DNA of 64,000 nt, taken from assembly GCA_045657265.1 (NCBI GenBank), contig JAZOSU010000017.1, positions 5,075-69,074 of the forward strand. Reading direction: 5' to 3'. Under the pieces are notes generated by a model. It made no database searches. It was not told the origin of the DNA and saw only the letters and a program-made list of their open reading frames with translations. This document shows positions 1 through 8,543 of the stretch, piece after piece. Source of the DNA: RGIG9041 sp045657265. GTDB taxonomy: Bacteria; Bacillota; Clostridia; Oscillospirales; QAKW01. The position numbers were made by a program, and so were the translations under genes. Each line of letters starts with the position of its first letter. The stretch's first letter is position 1.

Positions 1-1082
1 GATACACGTGCTGCCATAGGTACCGCAGAAACACCTGCAGAACCGATAAGGGGATTGATTTTTCCGCCTGATAAAAAGCACATAAGTTTGCCTATAAGAA
101 GACCTCCAACTGTTGAGAATGCAAAAGCTACAAGACCTAATGCTACAATGTAAAGAGTCTCTTTCTTAAGGAAGTTTGCACCAACTGTTGTAGCGCCTAC
201 AGAAACGCTGAGGAATATTGTAACGATATTCATAAGAGCGTTCTGCGCGGTATCTGAAAGTCTGTCACAAACTCCGCTTTCACGGAACAGGTTACCAAGC
301 ATAAGGCAACCGAGAAGTGGAGCAACTGAAGGCAAAAGAAGAACAGTAAATATTGTTACAACGATAGGGAAAACGATTTTCTCGCGTTTTGAAACAACTC
401 TTGTCTGTTCCATTTTAATTTCACGTTCTTTTTTAGTTGTAATAAGTCTCATAAGCGGTGGCTGAATGAGCGGAATAAGAGCCATATAGCTATACGCCGC
501 AATTGCTATCGCACCTAAAAGTTCGGGAGCGAGTTTTGATGTAAGGAATATAGCTGTAGGACCGTCTGCGCCACCGATAATAGCAATAGATGCCGCCTGA
601 GGACCTGTGAAACCAAGAACAACTGCAAGAATCAAAGCGCAGTATACACCGAACTGAGCTGCAGCACCAAGCAAAAATGATTTCGGATTTGAAAGAAGAG
701 GACCGAAATCTGTCATCGCACCAACACCCATAAAAATAAGTGAAGGATAAATACCTGTTTTTACGCCGATATAAAGGATGTCAAGAAGACCGCCCTGTTT
801 AAGTATTGTACCGTAACCGATTTCACCCTCCATAAGCTGTGTCCAGAGCTCAGGATTATAAATCGGAGTTTCGCCTGCCGGTGTAGGAAGGTTAGTAAGA
901 AGCATACCAAACGCAATACCTACAAGAAGCAACGGCTCAAATTTTTTGACTATACCAAGATAAAGAAGAACACAGGCAAGTATTATCATAACAAGTGACT
1001 GCCAGTTGCCAAAGATATCAAAAAGAATTTTGTATCCTGAGCTGTTCCAGATACCTTGGATGGTATCCATTATTATACTCAT
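1..1082 (-). CDS. oadB: Oxaloacetate decarboxylase beta subunit, Na+ pump (partial)
   Basis: Membrane subunit that decarboxylates the carboxybiotin carrier and couples this to Na+ export. I translated it by hand from the ATG at 1082; about 360 codons are present and the C-terminus lies beyond the left edge. The product is very hydrophobic with many membrane segments. It carries the family hallmark GGADGPTA near residues 169-176, in the segment thought to hold the Na+/carboxybiotin site, and a conserved GFTGPQAA just before it. It is the last gene of a four-gene operon, 18 bp after the biotin carrier. The family also serves methylmalonyl-CoA and glutaconyl-CoA decarboxylases; the oadA partner upstream favours oxaloacetate. 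The identity is firm, the substrate less so. Confidence 0.93.
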   Translation of the reverse strand, partial: MSIIMDTIQGIWNSSGYKILFDIFGNWQSLVMIILACVLLYLGIVKKFEPLLLVGIAFGMLLTNLPTPAGETPIYNPELWTQLMEGEIGYGTILKQGGLLDILYIGVKTGIYPSLIFMGVGAMTDFGPLLSNPKSFLLGAAAQFGVYCALILAVVLGFTGPQAASIAIIGGADGPTAIFLTSKLAPELLGAIAIAAYSYMALIPLIQPPLMRLITTKKEREIKMEQTRVVSKREKIVFPIVVTIFTVLLLPSVAPLLGCLMLGNLFRESGVCDRLSDTAQNALMNIVTIFLSVSVGATTVGANFLKKETLYIVALGLVAFAFSTVGGLLIGKLMCFLSGGKINPLIGSAGVSAVPMAARV

Positions 1083-1100
1083 TTTAATACGTCCTCCGAA

Positions 1101-1481
1101 TTAAGCAAGATATACCAAAGGAGCGCCACTGTCAACAGTCTGTCCGTTTGTAACAGCAATTGAAGAAACTGTACCGTCTGCAGGAGCAACAATTTCGTTT
1201 TCCATTTTCATAGCTTCAAGAACAACGAGAATGTCCCCTGCTTTAACAGCCTGACCGTTTGAAACTTTAATTGAAAGAATTGTACCCGGCATAGGAGCTT
1301 GAACAGCTTTGCCGCTTCCTGCAGGAGCAGGAGCTGCAGCAGGTGCAGGGGCAGCGGCAGGAGCAGGTGCAGCAGCGGCAGGAGCAGGTGCTGTATATGC
1401 CTGTTCACTCAAAAGGATAGCTTTTCCTTCTTCTACTTCAACTTCATATTTTTTTCCGTTTAAAACTACTTCGTATTTCAT
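1101..1481 (-). CDS. Biotin carboxyl carrier protein of the decarboxylase
   Basis: A 126-residue swinging-arm subunit that carries CO2 on biotin between the OadA carboxyltransferase and OadB. The order is a short N-terminal segment (1-30), a flexible Ala/Pro-rich linker (about 31-55), then a biotinyl domain with the canonical EAMKMEN site, so Lys92 is the expected biotinylated residue. In many species this domain is fused to the C-terminus of OadA; here it is a separate protein, as in glutaconyl-CoA and methylmalonyl-CoA decarboxylases. It sits directly downstream of oadG and 18 bp before oadB. The Ala/Pro linker DNA is repetitive and throws spurious ORFs on both strands. Confidence 0.93.
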   Translation of the reverse strand: MKYEVVLNGKKYEVEVEEGKAILLSEQAYTAPAPAAAAPAPAAAPAPAAAPAPAGSGKAVQAPMPGTILSIKVSNGQAVKAGDILVVLEAMKMENEIVAPADGTVSSIAVTNGQTVDSGAPLVYLA

Positions 1482-1482
1482 A

Positions 1483-1803
1483 TTATTTTACCTCTTTAAT
1501 GGAAATAAATCTTAAATTTTCAAGGGGCTTATCAAGGTCATTTGCAACAATTGCCATAATAAGCGCTGCATCTTTATCTTCTACTCCGATAAGTTTAACA
1601 CCTGTATAAGTATCAGTTTCCGGCTCTTGTGCAGCAGCAGGGGCTGCAGCCGCGGGAGCAGAAACTTCTGTTTTCTTTTCAGACGCTAATTTAGAAATTG
1701 CCTGAATAATAAACATAAGAACTATCAGAACAGCAAAAACTGTTATAAAACCGATAAGTGAAACTAAAAGAGTATCAGACATTGAAGGATTTACTGTATT
1801 CAT
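1483..1803 (-). CDS. oadG: Oxaloacetate decarboxylase gamma-like subunit
   Basis: A 106-residue single-span membrane protein. The N-terminus is extracellular and short, a transmembrane helix covers about residues 12-34, and an Ala/Pro/Gln-rich tether leads to a small C-terminal domain. OadG holds the alpha subunit and beta subunit together and helps assembly of the Na+ pump. The gene lies between oadA (14 bp upstream) and the biotin carrier (1 bp downstream), the expected place. Sequence conservation in OadG is low, so the call depends on architecture and context as much as on residues. Confidence 0.85.
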   Translation of the reverse strand: MNTVNPSMSDTLLVSLIGFITVFAVLIVLMFIIQAISKLASEKKTEVSAPAAAAPAAAQEPETDTYTGVKLIGVEDKDAALIMAIVANDLDKPLENLRFISIKEVK

Positions 1804-1817
1804 ATTCTATATCCTCC

Positions 1818-3197
1818 TTAATCTATACGTTTTATAGAATAAACGAATGTATTTTCTTCTTTTTGTTTACGTGCTTCAAAGAATTTTTCAGCCTGCTGAG
1901 GAAATGCAATATACGAAAGTACGTCTTCATCGCATCTTGCAATACCCTGAAGTTTTTCTTTTGTTGCTTCAAACTCAGGAGCAAGGTCGTCAGCAGGACG
2001 ATGTGAAATCGGTTTTTCATCACCGAGAACTTTTTTGATGATTTCTTCATCTATTTCACCGGGAGCACGGCCATATTCACCGCGAACATAAGCTTTAACT
2101 TCTTTACCGATATTTTTATATCTTTCACCAAGAAGAACGTTCTGTGTTGCCTGTACACCAACCATCTGGCTCATAGGTGTAACAAGTGGTGGATAACCAA
2201 GCTCTGCACGTACTTTCGGTACTTCTGCAAGAACGCTTTCAAATTTATCCATAGCCTTTTGCATTTTAAGCTGTGAAACAAGATTAGAAAGCATACCGCC
2301 GGGAACTTTATAATCAAGACAAGCTGTATCAGTTGCCATAACAACGGGATCAAGGGTTCCGTTTGCAAGATATTCGTTACGGATAGGAAGGAAGAATGAG
2401 TTTACCTTGCCTAAAATTTTATCATCAAGGTTAACTTCATAACCAAGGTTACGAAGAGCATATGCGAGAGTTTCTGTGGCAGGCTGTGATGTACCGCCTG
2501 AGAAACAAGATGTTGCTGTATCAATAACGTCTGCGCCTGCTTCAACTGCTTTAAGATAAGTCATAAAAGCAAGACCGGCTGTACAATGTGTATGAACAAC
2601 TATCGGCACCTTTACGTTTTCTTTAAGAGCTTTAACAAGGTCATAAGCTTCGTCGGGAGCCATAACACCTGCCATATCTTTGATACAGATAGATGCAACG
2701 CCCATATTTTCCATATCTTTAGCAAGTTTCACATAATTTTCAAGACTATGAACAGGGCTTGTTGTATAAGAAATAGTACCTGAAGCATGAGCGCCGTTCT
2801 TTATTGTCTCATCAACTGCTACCTGAATATTACGAATATCGTTAAGAGCATCAAAAATTCTGATTATATCAATACCGTTTTTAACAGAAAGTTCAACGAA
2901 TTTTCTTACAACATCATCGGGATAGTGTTTGTAACCCAGAAGGTTCTGTCCGCGAAGAAGCATCTGTAATTTAGTATTTGGCATAGCCTCTTTGATTTTT
3001 TTGAGTCTTTCCCATGGATCTTCACCTAAAAAGCGAAGGCAGCTGTCAAAAGTAGCACCGCCCCAGCATTCTACAGAATAATATCCTGCTTTATCCATTT
3101 CGCTGAGAATCGGAGCAAATTTCTCAAACGGTAAACGTGTTGCAACCAAAGACTGATTAGCATCACGGAGTATCGTTTCGGTAAAATTAACCTTCAT
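1818..3197 (-). CDS. oadA: Oxaloacetate decarboxylase alpha / carboxyltransferase subunit
   Basis: A 459-residue cytoplasmic carboxyltransferase that moves the carboxyl group of oxaloacetate to biotin, releasing pyruvate. It begins with the DRE-TIM-type signature TETILRDANQSL (usual form RDAHQS), has the metal ligands HTHCTAG, and the KDMAG segment with the lysine expected to be carboxylated. A conserved carboxylase domain (about 290-450) follows the TIM barrel. No biotinyl domain is attached; the carrier is encoded separately two genes downstream. It is the first gene of the operon, with a good ribosome site (AGGAGATGAC) before the ATG. Pyruvate carboxylase subunit B is the alternative name, but oadB in the same operon argues for the decarboxylase. 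Confidence 0.92.
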   Translation of the reverse strand: MKVNFTETILRDANQSLVATRLPFEKFAPILSEMDKAGYYSVECWGGATFDSCLRFLGEDPWERLKKIKEAMPNTKLQMLLRGQNLLGYKHYPDDVVRKFVELSVKNGIDIIRIFDALNDIRNIQVAVDETIKNGAHASGTISYTTSPVHSLENYVKLAKDMENMGVASICIKDMAGVMAPDEAYDLVKALKENVKVPIVVHTHCTAGLAFMTYLKAVEAGADVIDTATSCFSGGTSQPATETLAYALRNLGYEVNLDDKILGKVNSFFLPIRNEYLANGTLDPVVMATDTACLDYKVPGGMLSNLVSQLKMQKAMDKFESVLAEVPKVRAELGYPPLVTPMSQMVGVQATQNVLLGERYKNIGKEVKAYVRGEYGRAPGEIDEEIIKKVLGDEKPISHRPADDLAPEFEATKEKLQGIARCDEDVLSYIAFPQQAEKFFEARKQKEENTFVYSIKRID

Positions 3198-3241
3198 TTA
3201 TGTCATCTCCTTTAATATTATCCAAAATTTCTCTGTTTAAT

Positions 3242-3269
3242 AGTCTATCACATTTTATGCAAATGTCAA
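3242..3269 (-). promoter_or_regulatory. Candidate sigma-A promoter of the oad operon
   Basis: On the minus strand a perfect TTGACA (3269-3264) is followed after 16 nt by TAGACT (3247-3242), about 45 bp before the oadA start. It overlaps the last codons of the upstream MFS gene, so the decarboxylase operon can be transcribed independently. Confidence 0.5.
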
Positions 3270-4393
3270 CGAATTTTGCCAAAAAACAGCAAGTATACAA
3301 CGCCTATAAGACTGCCTGCAATAATAAGAGCCATACCTATTCCGAGATTCTGCGAAATATAGCTCATACCGAGATATCCCAAGGGAAGCGCACCTGTTGT
3401 AATCGATGTATAAATTCCCATTGCAGAGCGTATGCTGTTTTTGTCATTTTGCTCATTTATTTTGCTTATGGCATAGGTGAAAAACAGATAATCGCAAAAT
3501 CCCCATACAACAGATACAAAACAAATCAGATATCTGTTTTCTAAAAACGACTGAAAAATAAGAACGAGTGCTAAAATAAATCCCGCAAAAAAGGCTTTTC
3601 GTCTTTTGAACACAGCTGCTCCTAATACCGCTCCGACTCCCACACATGCCATAAACACCGAAAACCATATTTTAGTAAGATTCAGCTTTTGTCCGATTCC
3701 GGTAAAAACGATGTTATATGACGTTCCGCAAAGAGCAACTGCAAATACAACAATAAGAACGAAAACATTGAGCTTAGGTTTTACTCTCTCTTTCTTGGTT
3801 TCGCAAAAATGCGGTATTTTAGTTTTTAAAATAAGAAAAAACGACGGAATATAGCTCAGAGCGTTTACTATAAATGATGCTCTGAATCCAAACATAGTAT
3901 ATATCACTCCTGATATGATCGGTCCTGTCGCACGTGCTATAGATAAAGCAAGATTTGTAGCCGCTACCGCAGAGGATACGACATTTTCGTCACATATGAT
4001 TTTAGGGATAGATGACGCAGCAGGTGTCTGAAATGCGCGGACGGTCCCCCAAAGAGCACCGAAACACAAAAGCCACCCAAAAGGCATATCTGCAAAAATC
4101 ACAAGCAAAACCGACATGGCAAACAGACAGAGTTCTGTTATTATCAAAAGTTTTTTAGTAGATATCCTCGAGTGTATTTTAGATGCCGGATAGGACAGCA
4201 AAAACACAGGCAGATAACTGGCAAACAAAAACAGTCCAAGGTCAGTCTTGTCAGCGTTTTTTGAAACTATGAGAGCAGAAAGAGCTACATTCTGAATATA
4301 TCCCCCTGACAGTGACAGTAGTTGAGACGTTAAAAATTTAACAAAATTTTTATCTTTTAAAGATGGGTATTTTTTAAAAATTAAATCGGTCAT
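3266..4393 (-). CDS. MFS transporter
   Basis: A 375-residue integral membrane protein with about 10-12 predicted helices and the MFS-like start SQLLSLSGGYIQNVALSALI. It resembles the MFS_3/enterobactin-exporter-like group of drug and metabolite exporters; the substrate cannot be told. It follows the SDR gene by 21 bp on the same strand, so co-transcription is likely. There is no convincing ribosome binding site, and the presumed ATG lies inside an 11-bp perfect hairpin (see separate entry), which suggests poor or regulated translation or a different start. The C-terminus is complete. Confidence 0.82.
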   Translation of the reverse strand: MTDLIFKKYPSLKDKNFVKFLTSQLLSLSGGYIQNVALSALIVSKNADKTDLGLFLFASYLPVFLLSYPASKIHSRISTKKLLIITELCLFAMSVLLVIFADMPFGWLLCFGALWGTVRAFQTPAASSIPKIICDENVVSSAVAATNLALSIARATGPIISGVIYTMFGFRASFIVNALSYIPSFFLILKTKIPHFCETKKERVKPKLNVFVLIVVFAVALCGTSYNIVFTGIGQKLNLTKIWFSVFMACVGVGAVLGAAVFKRRKAFFAGFILALVLIFQSFLENRYLICFVSVVWGFCDYLFFTYAISKINEQNDKNSIRSAMGIYTSITTGALPLGYLGMSYISQNLGIGMALIIAGSLIGVVYLLFFGKIR

Positions 4394-4410
4394 ACTAAAA
4401 GTATGACCGA
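4386..4410 (-). promoter_or_regulatory. Hairpin covering the MFS start codon
   Basis: An 11-bp perfect inverted repeat, TCGGTCATACT and its complement, with a 3-nt loop (4397-4399). It lies between the SDR stop and the MFS gene and includes the MFS ATG (4393-4391). On the transcript it would occlude initiation, or act as a partial terminator because an A/U-rich stretch follows. Confidence 0.6.
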
Positions 4411-4414
4411 TAAA

Positions 4415-5125
4415 TCATATATTCATTCCGCCGTCAACAGATAAAGTCTGTCCCGTGATATAACCGTGAGTTGCCATAAAAAAGACAGCGTTTGCAACCT
4501 CAAGTGCATCTCCCGTTCTTGAAAGAGGAATCATATCGCAAAGCATATCCCTGTCAAGTCCTTCAAGCATTTTCGATTCAATACATCCGGGAGCTATGCA
4601 GTTAACCGTAATATTTGACGGAGCAAGTTCTTTGGCAAGAGCTTTGGTGAAACCTATGACACCTGCTTTAGCCGAACTGTAGAGTACCTCGCAGGATGCA
4701 CCGCAAACACCCCATACGGAAGAGATGTTAACAATACTTCCTTTTTGTTTTTTTATCATTTGAGGAAGAACTGCTCTTGTAAGATTTATATGCGAGGTGA
4801 GATTTGCTGAAATCATTTTTTCAGTATCTTCATAAGATGTAGAACCGAAATCCTTAATTTGAGAAATCCCCGCATTATTTATAAGTATATCGACTCCACC
4901 CATCTGATTTGATACATCTGCAATTTTCGTTATATCATTACAGTCAGTCAAGTCCGCTTTGACTTTTTTTATAGAAACGTCAAACCCTCCAAGCATATCA
5001 ATGACGGAATCTGCCGCTTTTTCATTAGTATTATAACAAAGGACAATATCATATCCGGATTTTGCCGCAACGTAAGCGCACATTGACCCTATTGCGCCCG
5101 AGCCACCTGTGATTATAACTGTCAA
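4415..5125 (-). CDS. SDR-family oxidoreductase (FabG-like)
   Basis: A 236-residue short-chain dehydrogenase/reductase. It has the Rossmann TGGSGAIG at residues 6-13, the NNAG motif, and the catalytic Tyr-Lys as YSSAKAG with a Ser in the NISSVWG strand upstream, all needed for NAD(P)-dependent keto/alcohol chemistry. It resembles 3-oxoacyl-ACP reductase, but it is not in a fatty-acid cluster, so the substrate is open. The start is a TTG (5125) supported by a strong AGAGGTGAT ribosome site. It precedes the MFS gene by 21 bp, so the two probably form a transcription unit. Confidence 0.88.
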   Translation of the reverse strand: MTVIITGGSGAIGSMCAYVAAKSGYDIVLCYNTNEKAADSVIDMLGGFDVSIKKVKADLTDCNDITKIADVSNQMGGVDILINNAGISQIKDFGSTSYEDTEKMISANLTSHINLTRAVLPQMIKKQKGSIVNISSVWGVCGASCEVLYSSAKAGVIGFTKALAKELAPSNITVNCIAPGCIESKMLEGLDRDMLCDMIPLSRTGDALEVANAVFFMATHGYITGQTLSVDGGMNI

Positions 5126-5181
5126 TTTTTATCACCTCTTTTTTAATTTTATTGTAAATCGTATAAAAATTCAATGGTTTG

Positions 5182-5211
5182 TTGCAAAAACACATAAAAT
5201 AGTGGTATTAT
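5182..5211 (+). promoter_or_regulatory. Candidate sigma-A promoter of recG
   Basis: TTGCAA at 5182-5187 and TATTAT at 5206-5211 with an 18-nt spacer, 25 bp before the recG start. Confidence 0.45.
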
Positions 5212-5235
5212 ATAGTATAGAGGCAGGTGAATTCT

Positions 5236-7260
5236 ATGGCAGATAAAAGCATCCGTTATCTCAAAGGCGTAGGAGAAAAACGGGCTGAATATTTTGAAAA
5301 ATTAGGTATATCAACAGTAAACGACCTTATCGCTATGCTTCCGAGACGGTACGAAGATATAGGTAACGTTGTCGATATATCAGAACTCCCGAAATACAGA
5401 GGTCAGAAAATATCAGTTATCGCCGAAATAACCCATCCTGTAAAAGAAACAAGACTCAAAGGCGGAAATATACTCACCACCGTTTATGCCGAAGACCTGT
5501 CAGGAATCACTCGCATAGTTTATTTCAACAACAAATATATAAAAAATTCATTGAAACAGGGACAAACCTATCTTTTCTACGGAAAGATAGCACAAAGCGG
5601 AGACGCGGGATTTACCAACCCCGAAGTTTATTCTCCCGACATAAAAGATGGCGGAGGAATACTGCCTATTTATCCACTCGTTTCCGGACTTTCTCAGAAT
5701 TTTATGAGAAAAACAATGGACACCGCCCTTTTACAAGCAGAATTTACCGACCCGCTCCCCGAAAAACTAAGAGAAAAATACCGACTGCTTGAGTATAAAG
5801 ATGCCATATTCGGTATACATAAGCCTGTTACCTGGGAACAGGTAAATCATTCAAGACGCAGACTTATATTTGAAGAACTGCTTTATTATTCTTTGGGATT
5901 AAGACTTCTAAGACACCGTGAAAAACAAAAAGCTTCAATCATTATATCTGATTTTCCCGAAGATTTTTTGAATGTTCACAATTTCAAACCAACCTTTGCG
6001 CAATCCCGTGCTTTACAGGAAATATACAAAGACCTTGAAAGCGGAAAAGTTATGAACCGACTGCTTCAGGGTGATGTTGGCTCAGGCAAAACCCTTGTTG
6101 CAGGTCAATGCGCATACGTTGTAATAAAAAGCGGCGCACAAGCAGCAATTATGGTACCAACCGAAGTTCTTGCAAATCAGCACTATGATTATTTTTCCAA
6201 AATGTTATCAAAGCTTGATATAAAAGTAGGACTTTTAACTTCTTCTCTTTCAGCATCTGAAAAAAGAGAAATCAAAAAACAAGTTAAAAACGGAGATATA
6301 AAACTACTTATTTCAACCCATGCAGTTATACAAAAAGACGTTGAGTTTGAAAATTTAGGTCTTGTCATCACAGACGAACAACACAGATTCGGTGTTATGC
6401 AAAGAAGTGATTTCGCCTCAAAAGGTGAAAATCCTCATATACTTGTCATGAGTGCAACACCTATTCCTCGTACCCTTGCTCTGATGTTATGGGGCGACCT
6501 TGACCTTTCGGTAATTGACGTAATGCCTGAAGGCAGACAAAAAGTTTCTACATATCTTGTTGATTCAAACTACAAAGAAAGACTTCATTCTTTTATAAAG
6601 AAAAACACAGAATCAGGCGGAAGAGTGTACGTTGTATGTCCTATGATAGAAGATAGCGAAGAAAACGACATTTCAGGAGCAAAAGAACGTTTTTCTCAGC
6701 TTTGTGAAATTTTCGGCAAAGAAAACTGCGGCCTTGTTTACGGCAAAATGAAAGCCGCCGAAAAAGATAAGGTTATGAAAGCTTTTGCATCGGGCGAAAT
6801 TTCAATACTGGTATCTACAACTGTTATCGAAGTAGGTGTGAACGTTCCCGAAGCGACTCTTATGATAATTGAAAATGCGGAGCGTTTTGGTCTTTCTCAG
6901 CTTCATCAGCTAAGAGGACGTGTCGGACGAGGAAATAAAAAATCATACTGTGTTCTTATAAGCGATAACAAATCAGAGTCCACCAACGAAAGACTTGATT
7001 TTTTCACCAAAACAACAGACGGATTTAAAATAGCAAATAAAGACTTAGAGCTTCGAGGTCCGGGTAACTTTTTCGGAAAAGACCAGCATGGACTTGCAAC
7101 AATGCAGATTGCCGATATGCAAAATGATATAAACGACCTTAAAGACGCATCATACTGCGCGACGCTTCTTATTGAAAAAGATGCGTGTTTAAACAGTTTT
7201 CCTCTTATAAAAGAGCGAGTTTTAAAGCTTTTTGACGTTAAAGGAGAAATTTTCAATTAA
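5236..7260 (+). CDS. recG: ATP-dependent DNA helicase RecG
   Basis: A 674-residue branched-DNA translocase that regresses stalled forks and processes Holliday junctions. It starts with the wedge/OB domain (about 1-230, including the HhH-like GVGEKRAEYFEKLG near residue 10), then the helicase core with Walker A GDVGSGKT, a DEQH box in place of DEAH, the SATPIPRT motif III, and helicase motifs V/VI (VGVNVPEATLM, HQLRGRVGR). I take the ATG at 5236 rather than a GTG at 5227, because the latter overlaps the ribosome site AGGCAGGTGA. Length and order of motifs are typical. The stop codon lies within a 24-bp palindrome (7247-7270). Confidence 0.96.
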   Translation: MADKSIRYLKGVGEKRAEYFEKLGISTVNDLIAMLPRRYEDIGNVVDISELPKYRGQKISVIAEITHPVKETRLKGGNILTTVYAEDLSGITRIVYFNNKYIKNSLKQGQTYLFYGKIAQSGDAGFTNPEVYSPDIKDGGGILPIYPLVSGLSQNFMRKTMDTALLQAEFTDPLPEKLREKYRLLEYKDAIFGIHKPVTWEQVNHSRRRLIFEELLYYSLGLRLLRHREKQKASIIISDFPEDFLNVHNFKPTFAQSRALQEIYKDLESGKVMNRLLQGDVGSGKTLVAGQCAYVVIKSGAQAAIMVPTEVLANQHYDYFSKMLSKLDIKVGLLTSSLSASEKREIKKQVKNGDIKLLISTHAVIQKDVEFENLGLVITDEQHRFGVMQRSDFASKGENPHILVMSATPIPRTLALMLWGDLDLSVIDVMPEGRQKVSTYLVDSNYKERLHSFIKKNTESGGRVYVVCPMIEDSEENDISGAKERFSQLCEIFGKENCGLVYGKMKAAEKDKVMKAFASGEISILVSTTVIEVGVNVPEATLMIIENAERFGLSQLHQLRGRVGRGNKKSYCVLISDNKSESTNERLDFFTKTTDGFKIANKDLELRGPGNFFGKDQHGLATMQIADMQNDINDLKDASYCATLLIEKDACLNSFPLIKERVLKLFDVKGEIFN

Positions 7261-7270
7261 TTGAAAATTT
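7247..7270. repeat. 24-bp perfect palindrome at the recG stop
   Basis: AAATTTTCAATT followed directly by its reverse complement spans the last recG codons and the stop. It is all A/T but for two C/G pairs and has no T-run right after, so it is at best a weak terminator. Confidence 0.45.
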
Positions 7271-7291
7271 TACATCGAATTAAAACGTATT

Positions 7292-7328
7292 CACCGCCTA
7301 AACTACTATTACAAAAGTTTAGGAGGTG
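7292..7328 (+). promoter_or_regulatory. Ribosome-site-sequestering hairpin of the spore protein gene
   Basis: CACC-G-CCTAAACT (7292-7304) pairs with AGTTTAGG-A-GGTG (7316-7328) with one G/A mismatch and an 11-nt loop. The 3' arm contains the whole AGGAGGTG ribosome site of the downstream gene. If the transcript begins upstream of 7292, the site would be closed in the mRNA. If the sporulation promoter lies within the left arm, the fold would not form. Confidence 0.5.
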
Positions 7329-7335
7329 AATTTAA

Positions 7336-7518
7336 GTGAACAACGAAATTAAGAAAAACGCTAAAAGCGGTCTCGATAAAATGAAATACGAAGTAGCTCG
7401 TGAGATCGGTGTAGATCTTAAAGAGGGTTACAACGGTGATTTAACATCAAAGCAGGCAGGTTCTCTCGGCGGTTATATGGTAAAAAAACTTATCGAAAAA
7501 GGTGAACAGAGCCTTTAA
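7336..7518 (+). CDS. Alpha/beta-type small acid-soluble spore protein
   Basis: A 60-residue DNA-binding protein that coats and protects chromosomal DNA in the dormant spore. It shows the family signature: KMKYEVAREIGVDL with the Glu-Ile around the GPR protease cleavage site, then the KQAGSLGGYMVKKLIE C-terminal helix (usual form GxxGGxMVKxMIE). The start is GTG at 7336 behind a perfect AGGAGGTGA. Expression is expected in the forespore under sigma-G or sigma-F; I could not fix a convincing promoter. A strong hairpin terminator follows (7541). Confidence 0.95.
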   Translation: MNNEIKKNAKSGLDKMKYEVAREIGVDLKEGYNGDLTSKQAGSLGGYMVKKLIEKGEQSL

Positions 7519-7540
7519 TTAGTTTTGTCACTTTATATAA

Positions 7541-7581
7541 AAGGGATTTAAAAAACTTGTGTTTTTTAAATCCCTTTTTTT
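7541..7581. terminator. Bidirectional terminator
   Basis: A 16-bp stem (7541-7556 with 7561-7576) with loop TTGT and a T-run on the plus side and an A-run on the other. It serves the spore protein gene (+) and the convergent radical SAM gene (-), whose last codons lie inside the stem. Confidence 0.85.
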
Positions 7582-8465
7582 CCTTGTATTACGTTTCTTA
7601 TTTCAAATTCTTTATTTATTGCGTTTAAAACTTTCTTTTTATCTGCACTCCATAAAGGTGCCACAAGATGTTTTTTGGCACCGTCTCCCGTCAACCTGTG
7701 AATAACTATGTTTTCAGGCAGAATTTCTACACACTCACACAATATATCTATATACTCATCCATTTCCAGAGTATTAAACATCCCTGCAATATAATCTTTT
7801 TCAAGATCGGTATTTTTAAGAACGTGCAAAAGCTGAAGCTTAATTCCGTCAGTACCTGTTTTTGCGGCATACATAACGCTTTGTTTCATCATTTCTTTTG
7901 TCTCGCGTGGTAATCCCAAAATTATGTGAGTGATAACCTCGGCTCCGATAAAGTGGAGAGCATTCACCGCTTTTTCATACACTTCATTGTCATACGCCCG
8001 TCTTATATAGTCAATGCTTTCTTTATGCATTGTCTGAAAACCAAGCTCCACCCATAAAGGTTTTATCTTTGCAACATCCTTCAAGACAGAAAGAACGTCA
8101 TCTCCAAGACAATCAGGACGGGTTGCAACCGATACTGCCACAATATCAGGATGCTTTGCCGCCTCGGTGAAAATCTTTTTCAGATATTCAGGATTTCCAT
8201 AAGTATTTGTATAACTTTGAAAATACGCAATATATTTACCTGATTTATTTTTTGATTCTACTCTTTTTTTTGCAAGTTCTATCTGATTTTGGATACTGCC
8301 GTTTGGTTTTTCGCTAAAATCTCCTGAACCATTAAGACAAAAAATACATCCCCTGTCACCTTTTGTTCCGTCTCTGTTAGGACAACTCAGTCCTGCATCA
8401 AGAGCTATTTTATACGCCTTACATCCAAATTGCTCATTTAGTTTTTTATTTAAAGAATAATACAT
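7566..8465 (-). CDS. TIGR01212-family radical SAM protein (YtqA/YhcC-like)
   Basis: A 299-residue radical SAM enzyme of unknown reaction. The 4Fe-4S cluster cysteines are in the family-typical wide spacing C-x12-C-x2-C (CPNRDGTKGDRGCIFC, residues about 28-43) rather than CxxxCxxC. The downstream segments VSVATRPDCLGDD and WVELGFQTMH are hallmarks of the family. The ATG at 8465 has GAGGAAAAA before it. The gene stands alone and converges on the spore protein gene. Confidence 0.88.
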   Translation of the reverse strand: MYYSLNKKLNEQFGCKAYKIALDAGLSCPNRDGTKGDRGCIFCLNGSGDFSEKPNGSIQNQIELAKKRVESKNKSGKYIAYFQSYTNTYGNPEYLKKIFTEAAKHPDIVAVSVATRPDCLGDDVLSVLKDVAKIKPLWVELGFQTMHKESIDYIRRAYDNEVYEKAVNALHFIGAEVITHIILGLPRETKEMMKQSVMYAAKTGTDGIKLQLLHVLKNTDLEKDYIAGMFNTLEMDEYIDILCECVEILPENIVIHRLTGDGAKKHLVAPLWSADKKKVLNAINKEFEIRNVIQGKKGI

Positions 8466-8543
8466 TTTTTCCTCACAATATATTGAATAAAAACATATGA
8501 TATATTGAGCAAAGGCTCAAATAACTATGGAAGTGTAATAACT

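Noticed and set aside
1208..1515. ORFs on both strands with Ala/Gly or Leu/Pro-rich products
   Set aside because: They are shadows of the Ala/Pro linker of the biotin carrier gene.
5227..5235. GTG start for recG
   Set aside because: It overlaps the ribosome site AGGCAGGTGA; the ATG at 5236 is correctly spaced.
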